Source of the DNA: a virus
DNA: 64,000 nt
Virus record (IMG/VR): IMGVR_UViG_3300031787_000018
Coordinates: 62,001 to 126,000 of that record
Strand: one strand, 5' to 3'
Made by a program: the position numbers and the translations under genes. Below are positions 39,644 to 48,595 of the stretch, in pieces; position 1 is the stretch's first letter, and each line of letters starts with the position of its first letter. Under the pieces are notes generated by a model. That model did not search any database and was not told the DNA's origin. It saw only the letters and a list, made by a program, of their open reading frames with translations.

Positions 39644-40042
39644 ATGGAAATTAAAGCTGGAACCAAAATTAAGGATTTATCTAAAAAAGATTTTAAAAAA
39701 GTTTTTAAGCACGCCATTTTTTTCTGTGAACAAAATTTGGGTCTTAATAGACGTAAGTCCGAACCTTTACAAGTTTTATGGTTAAACAAAGAAACCAAAC
39801 AAACTTATGGTTGGTATGACCCTGTGGATAATTCCATTCAAATTAACGCTGATTGCAAAACCGTTTCTGATTTAACAAAAACTTTAATTCATGAATGGAC
39901 CCATCATTTGCAACCAATCTTAAGTCAATATGGTAAATTATATAAAAAATATGGTTACGCCAATCACCCAATGGAAATTGAGGCTTATGATGCGGAAAAA
40001 AAATGGAACCGTAAAATGTTGGCCTACCTAAGGTCCGTATAA
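39644..40042 (+). CDS. HExxH zinc-peptidase-like protein, untagged
   Basis: 132 residues. TLIHEWTHHLQP at about 80-91 is an HExxH site (His83, Glu84, His87), and MEIEAYDAEKKW about 30 residues later offers a Glu as third ligand, as in minigluzincin or SprT-like folds. It has a host-type promoter and no tag, unlike the two tagged peptidases at 5645 and 7471, so it probably acts inside the infected cell. Confidence 0.75.
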   Translation: MEIKAGTKIKDLSKKDFKKVFKHAIFFCEQNLGLNRRKSEPLQVLWLNKETKQTYGWYDPVDNSIQINADCKTVSDLTKTLIHEWTHHLQPILSQYGKLYKKYGYANHPMEIEAYDAEKKWNRKMLAYLRSV

Positions 40043-40084
40043 TTGTATGCCCAAATCCGTTATTTTCTTTTTTTAATTTTGGTT

Positions 40085-40094
40085 GATATTTATT
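40085..40094 (+). promoter_or_regulatory. ATATTTAT-type late signal for gene at 40101
   Basis: GATATTTATT, 6 bases before ATG. Confidence 0.45.
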
Positions 40095-40100
40095 TTGTAT

Positions 40101-41108
40101 ATGTATCAACCAAAGCTATATTTAAGATTCGATAAGCCAATTCAAAATGATAAAATCGGTATTGAACAATTGAACAAAATTTTGCGTTTGATTGAAATTG
40201 TTTACCCTGAAGTTAGTTGGTGGGATGGTACATCACCATCTGGATGGAATCCATTTACTGGTGAAAATGATGATATACCAGATATAGTTAAATCTTTAAC
40301 CATTGGCTATTGGCCTGATGGACCAAATAAATTAACTTACGGTATTTGGGATACAAATGACTATAACTATTCAAATGCTATTGATGGTTGGGCATGGTTT
40401 AACAATTTTAATTTTGATGCGGATGAAACCAGTACAATGTTTGAACCCATTGATGAATCCATTAAACGTGATTGGACGATTGATGATTTAAAATTTTTAC
40501 ACGATGATAAGGTTTTATTTTATGAAATTGGTTCCGATGGGAATGCAATAAAACACCCTGATATTATGGGTGATGACATGGGTGATATTTTATATATCGG
40601 AATTCAAGATGGTAGATATACTGTTTGTTATAAATTAGAAGGTGGTGAAGATATAAAAGGTATTGAAGAATGTTTAATGTCGTCTGAAAATTCTATTCTT
40701 AAATGGTTAAATGACGGAACATTACAACCAACACATAAATTTATAAATTTTGATATAGACGATATGCTTCAACCAATTAACGAGTCCAATCGTAAAAAAG
40801 ACGATATTTTTAGAATTGGTGATTATGTCATTGTTAACGGTTATTATAACGGCGACATAGGTTCAAGTAATAATAAAATCGTTTATTTTGATGATGATTT
40901 TGCTCAAATAATTGATACCTATATGGGAAGTGATGGTTTATGGTATTTGTTAGAATTTGAAACTAAAAGAATTAATTTCCCAAAATCAACACCAAGTAAT
41001 CAAATTTATCTTATGAACGATAATTTTGATGGAAGTAGTTTTAAAATGGAAATTACCATCGAATACCCCGAAGAGTTAGATTTGGACACAATTTTTGGGT
41101 ATAATTAA
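40101..41108 (+). CDS. Modular protein with (L/I)xE linkers
   Basis: 335 residues from ATG 40101 (MYQPKLYLRFDKP). The first module (about 1-115) matches the third module of 20592. Linkers DADETSTMFEPIDE and DIDDMLQPINE each end in I-x-E and are followed by a new charged module, the last of which is SH3-like (FRIGDYVIVNGYYNG). It has the late signal but no N-terminal tag, like 20592. Possibly a self-contained head polyprotein. Confidence 0.8.
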   Translation: MYQPKLYLRFDKPIQNDKIGIEQLNKILRLIEIVYPEVSWWDGTSPSGWNPFTGENDDIPDIVKSLTIGYWPDGPNKLTYGIWDTNDYNYSNAIDGWAWFNNFNFDADETSTMFEPIDESIKRDWTIDDLKFLHDDKVLFYEIGSDGNAIKHPDIMGDDMGDILYIGIQDGRYTVCYKLEGGEDIKGIEECLMSSENSILKWLNDGTLQPTHKFINFDIDDMLQPINESNRKKDDIFRIGDYVIVNGYYNGDIGSSNNKIVYFDDDFAQIIDTYMGSDGLWYLLEFETKRINFPKSTPSNQIYLMNDNFDGSSFKMEITIEYPEELDLDTIFGYN

Positions 41109-41153
41109 ATAATCAATATTCACAGTTTTATTAATTTTTATTATTTTTAAAAT

Positions 41154-41375
41154 ATGATAAGAACTGTTTACGTTACATACAAGAATTTAGATTTAATTGT
41201 TACTGGGTATTATTCCGAATATAAGAGTGGTGATAGAGAACAACCACCAGAACCGGAATCTTTTGAAATTAGTCAAATTTATCGTGGTGATGTTGATGTT
41301 ACAAACATTTTTATTGAATTACTTCATGATTGGCAGGACTTGGAAATGGTTTGTCTTGAAGAATTAAGAGATTAG
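41154..41375 (+). CDS. Small acidic protein
   Basis: 73 residues, acidic, beta start (IRTVYVTYKNLDLIVTGYY) and helical end. Not recognised. Confidence 0.62.
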   Translation: MIRTVYVTYKNLDLIVTGYYSEYKSGDREQPPEPESFEISQIYRGDVDVTNIFIELLHDWQDLEMVCLEELRD

Positions 41376-41380
41376 TACAA

Positions 41381-41545
41381 ATGGAAGATATTAGAGATTT
41401 AATCAAACACATCGAAGAAAAAATTGAAACTGAAAATCGTTTTGCTTTAATGGGTGATTTTTCTAGTAAAGTTTTGGTTGAAGAATTAACCAAAATACTT
41501 GTACGACTTAATAAAGTCATTGAAAGTAATTACGCCAAATCATGA
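41381..41545 (+). CDS. Small helical protein (54 residues)
   Basis: MEDIRDLIKHIEEKIETEN... two amphipathic helices; 5 bases after the previous stop, so probably co-translated. Confidence 0.55.
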   Translation: MEDIRDLIKHIEEKIETENRFALMGDFSSKVLVEELTKILVRLNKVIESNYAKS

Positions 41546-41553
41546 TATTTATA
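41544..41553 (+). promoter_or_regulatory. ATATTTAT-type late signal for gene at 41561
   Basis: GATATTTATA, 7 bases before ATG, overlapping the end of the previous gene. Confidence 0.45.
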
Positions 41554-41560
41554 GTATGTC

Positions 41561-42235
41561 ATGGGTTTAAGAAATAAAAATATAAACGAAAATCAAAACT
41601 TCTTAGATAAGAAATATATAATATTTGACGACGAGGCTACCAAACGAGATATTATAAAAATTTATAAGTTACTAATATCTATGGATGTTACACCTTTATC
41701 TGTTATTAGGAGTACTAGAAATACAACAGAAAGTTGGATTTATGCTTACGTGGATGAGATTGAAGATTTTATCGATACATATGGTGGCGCTTATTTTAGA
41801 ATATGGGTTACAAGTTATGATAAACAATTAGCCTTAGATTACGGTGCTATACATAAAAATGATTTAAATATTGATAGTGTTGAAGATAGTAGATTAATTT
41901 ATTTTAAAGATTTGTTAGACACTTCTGATATAAATTTTTTTCCAGAAAATCTTAATGAAAATTATAAAGATAATGACACACCTGAAGTTGGTGATAATTT
42001 AGTTTGCCACAAGTCTGTAGTTATGCAATACAGTGGTGAAGTTGAAGCAACTGAAGGTAAATTGTATGAAATAGTACTTGTAACACATGATAGATTAGCT
42101 ATAATAAATAATTCTAATCATGAACATTTTTTTTCTATAAAAAAAGGTGACGATAGTTTTTATAAAAAATGGTTTAGCCCATCTATGTCTATTGAAATAG
42201 ACACTTTTTTGAACCTTTGGATTAGTCATTTTTAA
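41561..42235 (+). CDS. Two-module protein related to 19125
   Basis: 224 residues. N-terminus MGLRNKNINE ends in I-N-E and could be a short tag. The first module (KKYIIFDDEATKRDIIKIY) resembles the ILxF module of 19125 and 20592. A linker FFPENLNE (L-N-E) is followed by a second, SH3-like module (VGDNLVCHKSV) as in 19125, but in the opposite order. Module shuffling is evident. Confidence 0.76.
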   Translation: MGLRNKNINENQNFLDKKYIIFDDEATKRDIIKIYKLLISMDVTPLSVIRSTRNTTESWIYAYVDEIEDFIDTYGGAYFRIWVTSYDKQLALDYGAIHKNDLNIDSVEDSRLIYFKDLLDTSDINFFPENLNENYKDNDTPEVGDNLVCHKSVVMQYSGEVEATEGKLYEIVLVTHDRLAIINNSNHEHFFSIKKGDDSFYKKWFSPSMSIEIDTFLNLWISHF

Positions 42236-42267
42236 TATAAACATAACCATAATAACTACCTTTTTAA

Positions 42268-42277
42268 GATATTTATA
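42268..42277 (+). promoter_or_regulatory. ATATTTAT-type late signal for gene at 42291
   Basis: GATATTTATA, 13 bases before ATG. Confidence 0.4.
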
Positions 42278-42290
42278 ATAACAAACCCGC

Positions 42291-42629
42291 ATGGTTATGG
42301 AAGAATATAGTACAAAAGCTCTTTATGATGTTATAAAACTTAACTTATTGTTAAAAGATAAGGATTTGTTACGTTTTATTAGAACTAGTAATGATGAAAT
42401 ATTGGCCGAATATAAAAAAATAAAAAATAAACCTAGTTTAACATTAAATGATATAACCAATAAATATGAAAGTTATACAATCGTTTACATGACAATTAGA
42501 GGTATTATGGCAAATGTTAATATTGTAAAACATCAGGAAGTAGCTAGAGAAATAACAAATTTATTTTTAAATGATGTACTAGAAGAAAAATTTAATGATA
42601 AACCAGCATCAACATACGATAACGATTAG
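42291..42629 (+). CDS. Small helical protein
   Basis: 112 residues, all-helical by composition (LLLKDKDLLRFIRTSNDE). Met3 is an alternative start. Not recognised. Confidence 0.66.
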   Translation: MVMEEYSTKALYDVIKLNLLLKDKDLLRFIRTSNDEILAEYKKIKNKPSLTLNDITNKYESYTIVYMTIRGIMANVNIVKHQEVAREITNLFLNDVLEEKFNDKPASTYDND

Positions 42630-42632
42630 TAA

Positions 42633-42642
42633 CATATTTATA
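42633..42642 (+). promoter_or_regulatory. ATATTTAT-type late signal for gene at 42655
   Basis: CATATTTATA, 12 bases before ATG. Confidence 0.4.
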
Positions 42643-42654
42643 TAAAAAATATAA

Positions 42655-43536
42655 ATGAAAAAATTATTAGTAACAGAATCTCAGTTAAAAAGTATTAAAA
42701 ATTATCTGATAGAGGCTAAATTAAGGTCTTACGTTTTTGATTGGGACGACAATATATTAAGAATGCCAACAAAAATATTCCTTAAAAGTGATAAGGGTGA
42801 TGTTGTTGGTATGTCTACAGAAGATTTCGCCACCTATAGAAGTAAAGTGGGTAAAGAACCTTTTAAATATGAAGGATATGTGATTACAAATTTTGATGAT
42901 GATCCTTTTAGAGATTTTAAAGATTATAAATCATTTATAAGAGACACAGAAAAGGCCATACACAACCAAAGTTTTGCACCAAGTTACAAAAAATTTATTG
43001 AAGCTTTGATTTATGCCAACCCTTTCGCTATTAATACAGCTCGGGGACATAATCCTAAAGCACTTAAAGAAGGTGTTAAAGTATTTATTAACATGGTGTT
43101 AGAACCAAAAGAAAAAGAAATAATGGTTAGTAACATCAAAAAAGAATTACCAGTTAACCTAACAAAAGGTTTAAATAATGAACAATTAATTGATTTATAT
43201 TTAGATGAAAGGGGTGAGTATTATCCCGTATCATCCGAAGAATTCGGTCAAAGATTTGGTTTGGAAACTTCTGGTGGGGCAGCCAATCCTGAACATGCAA
43301 AACAAGTAGCTATAGAACATTTTGTTAAAAAACTTTTAGATGGTGTTAAAACATATGTGGTTAAAGGTAAGTACAAAAAAATATCTTTAGGGTTTTCTGA
43401 TGATGACATTAGAAATGTTAAAGGTGTTGAGGAATTTATCGAAACGGAACTAAAAAAATTATACCCTGAAGTAAATTTTGTTATCTATGATACTTCTGAG
43501 GGTGGTAAGAAAAAAATGGTGGTACAAAAAGATTAA
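42655..43536 (+). CDS. Tagged HAD-superfamily phosphatase-like protein
   Basis: 293 residues. The N-terminus MKKLLVTESQLKSIKNYLIE is a tag variant ending in L-I-E. The HAD motifs follow: VFDWDDNIL (Asp29, Asp31) as motif I, NTARGHN near 127 as the motif II region, and GFSDDDIRNV near 245 as motif IV. Resemblance is to phosphatase domains of phage end-processing enzymes. The substrate is not evident. Its stop overlaps the next ATG by one base. Confidence 0.78.
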   Translation: MKKLLVTESQLKSIKNYLIEAKLRSYVFDWDDNILRMPTKIFLKSDKGDVVGMSTEDFATYRSKVGKEPFKYEGYVITNFDDDPFRDFKDYKSFIRDTEKAIHNQSFAPSYKKFIEALIYANPFAINTARGHNPKALKEGVKVFINMVLEPKEKEIMVSNIKKELPVNLTKGLNNEQLIDLYLDERGEYYPVSSEEFGQRFGLETSGGAANPEHAKQVAIEHFVKKLLDGVKTYVVKGKYKKISLGFSDDDIRNVKGVEEFIETELKKLYPEVNFVIYDTSEGGKKKMVVQKD

Positions 43537-44495
43537 TGAACTTAAAAAGTTTAATAAAGGAACAATTAATATTTGAAGGTAGAATAGAAGATGCCAAATC
43601 TTTTGTCGTTAAAGATTTCCAAGATTTATTAATACCACAATCTTACAAAGAAGGTGAAAGAATGCCAGAATGGTTTCAAAAGTTAGTGGATAGTGATCCG
43701 TCTGGTAATCAAAAATATTTAATGTGGGCCTTAAAACAAATTAAAAAACACTCAGGTAAGTTCCATCCTTTTATATTAACCGATGTGGTCTTAGAAAAAA
43801 TTATAGAAGGTTTTGTTAATTTTCATAAGTTACAAGACAAACTAAATAAAGAAAATATAGATAAAGTGGTGTCTTGGAAAGCTGTATCGAACCCAACGGA
43901 ATTTAACATAAACTACGGTATGGATTCACCTTACTTTAAGTTTAGATACCCAATAGAAGAACTAAATAAAGTATTGAGTAATCCGAAAGACATAAATTCT
44001 TACTATGACTTTTATATGTTATGGGAGATGGTGAATGCTGTAAAACAATTACCTACTAGAGCTGACTTGAAAAAGGAGGCCGTAAAACTTACTGATGATA
44101 ATTATTGGTTGGTGATAGTACCTATGTCACATAGGGCTTCATGTAGTTACGGTTCCAATACTAGATGGTGTACAACATCAAAAGAAGATACACAATACAA
44201 TAAATATCAATCCAATACAAGTAGTTTGTTTTATTTCATACCTAAAACAAACCCTTTAAAATCACACCAAGATTATTTTGTAGAATATATGGATGTTGAA
44301 TATGATTTAAGTAAAATTGCATTACATATGAATTTTGAGGGTGATTTAATTTTTTATGACGCTTCTGACGGTGAAATAGAAAGCTATGACGTAACAAATC
44401 TTGTTGCTCAAGTATATGGATTAGAATCCGCACAATCTTTCGGTACAAGTGTGTTAAAAGCTGAAGACTATCATAAATCCAAAATAGAAAAATAA
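43536..44495 (+). CDS. Tagged protein of the DPSGN / YG-x-WC family
   Basis: 319 residues: tag MNLKSLIKEQLIFE (ends I-F-E), GRIEDAKSFV, DSDPSGNQKYLMWALKQI (53-70) and HRASCSYGSNTRWCTTSKED (199-218). It is the shortest tagged member, ending about 100 residues after the motif, and so may approximate the minimal domain. Co-transcribed with the HAD protein. Confidence 0.83.
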   Translation: MNLKSLIKEQLIFEGRIEDAKSFVVKDFQDLLIPQSYKEGERMPEWFQKLVDSDPSGNQKYLMWALKQIKKHSGKFHPFILTDVVLEKIIEGFVNFHKLQDKLNKENIDKVVSWKAVSNPTEFNINYGMDSPYFKFRYPIEELNKVLSNPKDINSYYDFYMLWEMVNAVKQLPTRADLKKEAVKLTDDNYWLVIVPMSHRASCSYGSNTRWCTTSKEDTQYNKYQSNTSSLFYFIPKTNPLKSHQDYFVEYMDVEYDLSKIALHMNFEGDLIFYDASDGEIESYDVTNLVAQVYGLESAQSFGTSVLKAEDYHKSKIEK

Positions 44496-44680
44496 CCAAA
44501 ATTTTTTAACGTCTTAACCATTTCGTCACTTACTTCAGAAAAAGTTTCTGCATTTAAAGTTACTTTTTGATTTACATTGTAAACGGTTGTGTTACTATAT
44601 ATTACTCTACCTACTATTTTGCCGAATATTTTTACACCTTTAACCAAATAATTACCGTTAAAATAATACTTAGACTTCAT
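44471..44680 (-). CDS. Small basic protein
   Basis: 69 residues, beta-rich then helical (KVTLNAETFSEVSDEMVKTL). Convergent with 43536, overlapping its last 25 bases. First half resembles the middle of 44670 only loosely. Overlaps the upstream gene by 11 bases. Confidence 0.6.
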   Translation of the reverse strand: MKSKYYFNGNYLVKGVKIFGKIVGRVIYSNTTVYNVNQKVTLNAETFSEVSDEMVKTLKNFGYFSILDL

Positions 44681-45125
44681 TATTTCTAATATCTTTTAAA
44701 ATTTTTTCTAGGGATTCTTTATCTCTGTTAACCAATTCAACTTCTACATTACTACGTCTTTTATCAATACTTTTGGTAAACCTAGTTTTAATTCTATTGT
44801 AGTAATATTCATTGAACCAAACATCGTAATGGTAATTTGTTTTAGCAGATTTATCAACACCAGACACATTAATTATACAACCATTTGATGCTTTGTTTAT
44901 GGAAAGAAAAACATTTCCTTTTTGTATTAATTGTTTTTCAGACAATGGGGCATATAATAAATCAGCCTCTTCATCTCTAACCAATGTATTAAAAATGTTT
45001 AATGTGGTTTTTTGTATTTCATTTAAAGTTGTGTTTGATGAGTTAGCACTTTGTGATATACCAATAATGGTTCTGGCATATCTCATTTTAAAAAATAATT
45101 TAATTTTTCTAAAGATTTTTTTCAT
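44670..45125 (-). CDS. Hypothetical protein
   Basis: 151 residues with a very basic start (MKKIFRKIKLFFKMRYAR) and a beta-rich domain (GCIINVSGVDKSAKTNYHYD). Not recognised. Confidence 0.68.
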   Translation of the reverse strand: MKKIFRKIKLFFKMRYARTIIGISQSANSSNTTLNEIQKTTLNIFNTLVRDEEADLLYAPLSEKQLIQKGNVFLSINKASNGCIINVSGVDKSAKTNYHYDVWFNEYYYNRIKTRFTKSIDKRRSNVEVELVNRDKESLEKILKDIRNNEV

Positions 45126-45126
45126 A

Positions 45127-45351
45127 TTAATAATTTAACATACTTTTATAAGGTAATTCACTAAAATCACAACCACTTAATTCTTTGTATTTAACTTTTA
45201 AACGACTTTTAAAGGTTTTATTATAAACCTGATAATCCATGTGTTTATCCAACCAAAACCCCAACATTCTTGCCGCACCTTTTAGTTGTTCGATAGTCTC
45301 ACAACTATCTATAACATTCAATACTTTGTAGTAATCTTTCCAAATTTCCAT
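45127..45351 (-). CDS. Small hypothetical protein
   Basis: 74 residues, helical; one base shared with the upstream HAD gene's stop, so co-translated. Not recognised. Confidence 0.65.
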   Translation of the reverse strand: MEIWKDYYKVLNVIDSCETIEQLKGAARMLGFWLDKHMDYQVYNKTFKSRLKVKYKELSGCDFSELPYKSMLNY

Positions 45352-45821
45352 TATGATAAGAATTTAATAATTTTTTCTTTAATACCTGTTTGTTTAATAC
45401 CTTCCATGTCTTTTGGACAATGAACAAAATTATCTAAAGAGAACATCTTTAAATCATCCACCGCCACCCAATGGGTAACACCTAACTTTTCTTTGTTTTG
45501 TTTCAACCACAGGTTGATTTCAACAACTCTTCCACCCTCCAAATCAGAACCATTTGGTGTTGGTAATTCGGGTGTCATATCAAACGGTGCTTTAATAACA
45601 CCATTAAACTCCATGAATATTTCTTTGATTTGGCCCAAACTGTAGTGGTATTTCCAATCGGAAGATAAAACCATTTCAGCCCCAGTTTCTTCTAGGATTT
45701 TATTTAAAACTTTTACAGCCTTTTTATCAAATGGGTATGCATTCCATTTGTTATCCTGTGACATATCCCAACAAGGGGCTGTCGCTAATACACCATCGAT
45801 ATCGATAAAAATTAATTTCAT
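45351..45821 (-). CDS. HAD-domain protein
   Basis: 156 residues. FIDIDGVLATA (Asp7, Asp9) is HAD motif I, MVLSSDWKYHYS motif II and WVAVDDL the acidic motif IV. The size and layout resemble the stand-alone HAD domain often annotated near phage polynucleotide kinases. TATATTTG lies 5 bases from the ATG region. Confidence 0.8.
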   Translation of the reverse strand: MKLIFIDIDGVLATAPCWDMSQDNKWNAYPFDKKAVKVLNKILEETGAEMVLSSDWKYHYSLGQIKEIFMEFNGVIKAPFDMTPELPTPNGSDLEGGRVVEINLWLKQNKEKLGVTHWVAVDDLKMFSLDNFVHCPKDMEGIKQTGIKEKIIKFLS

Positions 45822-45844
45822 GATTACAAATATAAGAATTTTTC

Positions 45845-46546
45845 TTACATATCTCTACCACTTTCAAAAATATGTTTTAAAACTGGGAACCTTAGACTTA
45901 CACCACCTTCTTGATTTTGTGTTTCTTCAAAAAATTGTATAGTAGCCAATTTACCAACAATCTTTGACGGGTCCCTGAAAAATTCTTTACGTTGTTCAAG
46001 CGTAAAACCACTACCAACACCAACTTCATAACCTTTATGTTCGATAACAATTTGTGATGTCATGGTTTCAGTAACTTCTTTACCATCCACCACGATACGA
46101 ATTGGACCGTAATTAATTCCTTTAACAACGTATTCAGCATCATGAAAGTTTTTAGCTTTTAATAAATCCTTACTACGTTTACCTTTATACCCAACATCTT
46201 TACGAACCATAACACCCTCCCAACCGTTGTTCTCAGCCTCATCTAACCATTTTTGAAAGTGTTGGATGTTTTCTACCTTTTCTTGGGGTAAAATTTCACA
46301 AGTACCCAAGAGGTGTGGGGCTTTATTTAATAAAACTTGTTCAAAAGCCACAAAATTACTGGATAAAACTTCTAATCTTTTAGATAAATTACGTACACTA
46401 GTTTTGTTACTAAATTCTTCTAATGATAACATATCAAAAATTTTGTACTTTACATTATCAATACGGTGGTTTTTACGACGAATTTCTTTCATTATGTTAG
46501 TGAAATTCTCTGAATAATAACGTGTAATTTTTTTAATTTTTTTCAT
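45845..46546 (-). CDS. DNA ligase, C-terminal half of a split gene
   Basis: 233 residues from ATG 46546; a longer frame to 46645 lies within the HNH gene. ENFTNIMKEIRRK and YKIFDMLSLEEF continue the adenylation domain, then EGVMVRKDVGY (motif IV), SKDLLKAK (motif V, about 125-132) and an OB-fold domain. Motif I is in the other half (47336). The 13 extra residues at its start are Lys-rich; I see no C-intein ending in His-Asn. The two halves must meet, as a two-subunit ligase or by an unusual joining step. Confidence 0.87.
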   Translation of the reverse strand: MKKIKKITRYYSENFTNIMKEIRRKNHRIDNVKYKIFDMLSLEEFSNKTSVRNLSKRLEVLSSNFVAFEQVLLNKAPHLLGTCEILPQEKVENIQHFQKWLDEAENNGWEGVMVRKDVGYKGKRSKDLLKAKNFHDAEYVVKGINYGPIRIVVDGKEVTETMTSQIVIEHKGYEVGVGSGFTLEQRKEFFRDPSKIVGKLATIQFFEETQNQEGGVSLRFPVLKHIFESGRDM

Positions 46547-47303
46547 ATTTCCAAATGTAATTTTTAAACTTATCTCGTCTACCCTTACAACAATCAATAA
46601 CACCGTCCCTGGATATACCCAAGTCTTTTGTGATATCCCCACCACAGTCCCAAATTTTTACTAATTCACCGTTTAATGTGTATTGGCCTATCTTTTTCTT
46701 TTTTTTGGCTTGTGATAATAGTAATATTTTTTTATGTTCATCTGTTAGTTTAGACCCATATCTGGGGTTACCTTCACCTTTACGATTTTGAGAGTGTACG
46801 TTTTTGGATGACTCACTCCAAGAAGAACCCAAATTAAAACCCCTACCTTGGTTATTTTTAATAGATTCCATTAAACTTTCTCTCATTTTATTAACCCTGT
46901 CCGGGTTATGTTTAACACCTAATAAAGATTTCCTTATTTTATCACCAAAACCAATTGGTTTTGGTTTTCGTAATTTATCTTTAGTTTCTTCAGTATGTTT
47001 TATATTATTTTTTAATTTTTCATATATTCTACTACTTATGTTATAATCTCTTTTTTGATTTTTATTGTTTAATTGGTTACTCATAGCCCAAAAGGCGAAA
47101 AACAATTTTTTTTCTTTTGGGTATATCTCACATAGTAATTGGTGGCACAAGTAATGTTCTCTTGCTGTTAAATAAACTAAATTTTCCTTTTCATCAGTAC
47201 CACCCATACATTTAGGTATTATGTGGTGAAGTTCTTTATAAGATGTTAATTCTCTATTTTTAGCTCTATCTATTATTTGATAGTAAATTTTTTGATAATT
47301 CAT
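46533..47303 (-). CDS. HNH homing endonuclease between ligase halves
   Basis: 256 residues. ELHHIIPKCMGGTDEKENLV (about 24-43) and AREHYLCHQLL form an HNH site. A basic middle with NUMOD3-like repeats (RKSLLGVKHNPD) follows, then a C-terminal IENR1-type helix-turn-helix (GQYTLNGELVKIWDCGGDIT...). The gene fills the space between the ligase halves: 32 bases after the stop of one, overlapping the start of the other by 14. An ATATTTAT-type signal precedes it. Confidence 0.9.
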   Translation of the reverse strand: MNYQKIYYQIIDRAKNRELTSYKELHHIIPKCMGGTDEKENLVYLTAREHYLCHQLLCEIYPKEKKLFFAFWAMSNQLNNKNQKRDYNISSRIYEKLKNNIKHTEETKDKLRKPKPIGFGDKIRKSLLGVKHNPDRVNKMRESLMESIKNNQGRGFNLGSSWSESSKNVHSQNRKGEGNPRYGSKLTDEHKKILLLSQAKKKKKIGQYTLNGELVKIWDCGGDITKDLGISRDGVIDCCKGRRDKFKNYIWKYEKN

Positions 47304-47320
47304 AATTATAATGTATTATT

Positions 47321-47329
47321 ATAAATATC
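47321..47329 (-). promoter_or_regulatory. ATATTTAT-type late signal for HNH gene
   Basis: GATATTTAT on the minus strand, about 18 bases before ATG 47303. Confidence 0.4.
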
Positions 47330-47335
47330 ATAAAA

Positions 47336-48127
47336 CTAATAACTTTCATTATAGTTTGAAATTATATCGTCATCGTCAGTTAAATCACTAACTAATTTTA
47401 TACCATTAGTTGTTTCTACCAAATCAGTGTTTTTATACCTCTCAACGGAACCGTCCTCAAATTCTATTTCAACATATTCGTCAACCATACAGATTTCACC
47501 ATCAAAAACTATGTTACTAAAGTTTAATTGTGATATCGCATCTTCCACTTTACCTAACGTGTCAAAAATCTTACCTTGTCTAGAAAAAGAAGTTACTTTA
47601 CCGTTTTCATCTATCACAACAATACAACGTACACCATCCAATTTACGTGAAACAAACCAATCTTCTTTTTCAAAATCAACCATCTCAGGTTCAAACTTTT
47701 CTGCCAAAGCCACATCAAATGTTGGAATGGTTCCAGGAACCGCCTTATTAATTATGGATTCACCAATACGACATTTAAGGTCTTTGTCTATTATATCATA
47801 AATAACTTCTTTATGTTCAATATTGGCAGCAATAAAAGAGTTAACAAGACCTATTGCGTTATGTCCTGTAACTTCACGAGTACGCAATTCATCCAATAAT
47901 TCAAATATGGTATAGTTTTTTTCTGTTAATGCCAAAATGGTTTCATTCTTTTTACAGTTATCTGATGTTATATGAAACTGATAGAATGGGTTATAAACAT
48001 ACATGAATAGTTTTTTTAATTCACTATCATGAAAATATTCTTTAATTAAACTGATTTTGTTGTTAGAAGATGAGTTAGATTGTAACCTATCAATCAACTC
48101 TTTTGTACGACCTAAAATATTTTTCAT
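47336..48127 (-). CDS. DNA ligase, N-terminal half with intein-like tail
   Basis: 263 residues. An ATP-dependent ligase N-terminal region leads to RKLDGVRC (catalytic Lys162) and ends in FDGEICMVDE (about 208-217). From about residue 218 the sequence changes to EIEFEDGSVERYKNTD and TTNGIKLVSDLTDDDDII, which resembles the block-B region of Hint/intein domains, then stops. A host-type promoter sits 4 bases before the ATG. It pairs with the C-terminal half at 45845. Confidence 0.87.
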   Translation of the reverse strand: MKNILGRTKELIDRLQSNSSSNNKISLIKEYFHDSELKKLFMYVYNPFYQFHITSDNCKKNETILALTEKNYTIFELLDELRTREVTGHNAIGLVNSFIAANIEHKEVIYDIIDKDLKCRIGESIINKAVPGTIPTFDVALAEKFEPEMVDFEKEDWFVSRKLDGVRCIVVIDENGKVTSFSRQGKIFDTLGKVEDAISQLNFSNIVFDGEICMVDEYVEIEFEDGSVERYKNTDLVETTNGIKLVSDLTDDDDIISNYNESY

Positions 48128-48131
48128 ATCA

Positions 48132-48139
48132 CAAATATA
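48132..48139 (-). promoter_or_regulatory. TAnnTTTG promoter, 4 bases before ATG 48127
   Basis: TATATTTG, TGAT, ATG read on the minus strand. Confidence 0.6.
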
Positions 48140-48181
48140 GTTATTATTTATTTAATACACAAAATATAGTAAAATTATTAT

Positions 48182-48595
48182 ATGAATGAAGAGTTAGAAA
48201 GTAAAATTAGGGGTATTGTTGGTTTATATAACTTTTACAAATACCATATGAACACACCACAACGAGTTGGTTTACTAACTCTATGGATTGAAGTTAGTGT
48301 CAGCAAAGAGGAGTATGAGGTGGCAGATGTCCTACAAAAAGAATTAAATAAAATATTAAATGGTGAGGAAGAATATTTTTTAACCCCACCATCTAATATA
48401 ACTTTTATACCCACAGATACCGATAATTTAAAAGATAAAATTTGGGATATAATGGGAAAACCCAAAAACAAACCTATTTTTAAACCTGAAAAAAAATTAA
48501 AATGGGTAAACTTATGGGGTACTGGTAAGTTTAAGTTGATAGATATATCTCTTAATACTTTTATTATTTTTAATTTCGGTGTTGAATTTAGTTAA
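48182..48595 (+). CDS. Hypothetical protein
   Basis: 137 residues; helical first half (VSVSKEEYEVADVLQKELNKIL), a proline-containing middle and a hydrophobic end. The helix resembles UVR-type hairpins only weakly. Convergent with the lipoprotein gene at 48588. Confidence 0.66.
   Translation: MNEELESKIRGIVGLYNFYKYHMNTPQRVGLLTLWIEVSVSKEEYEVADVLQKELNKILNGEEEYFLTPPSNITFIPTDTDNLKDKIWDIMGKPKNKPIFKPEKKLKWVNLWGTGKFKLIDISLNTFIIFNFGVEFS

Noticed and set aside
45845-48127. Group I intron explaining the split ligase
   Set aside because: The HNH frame overlaps the start of the second ligase part by 14 bases, leaving no room for intron 3' structures, and the first half carries an intein-like peptide tail.
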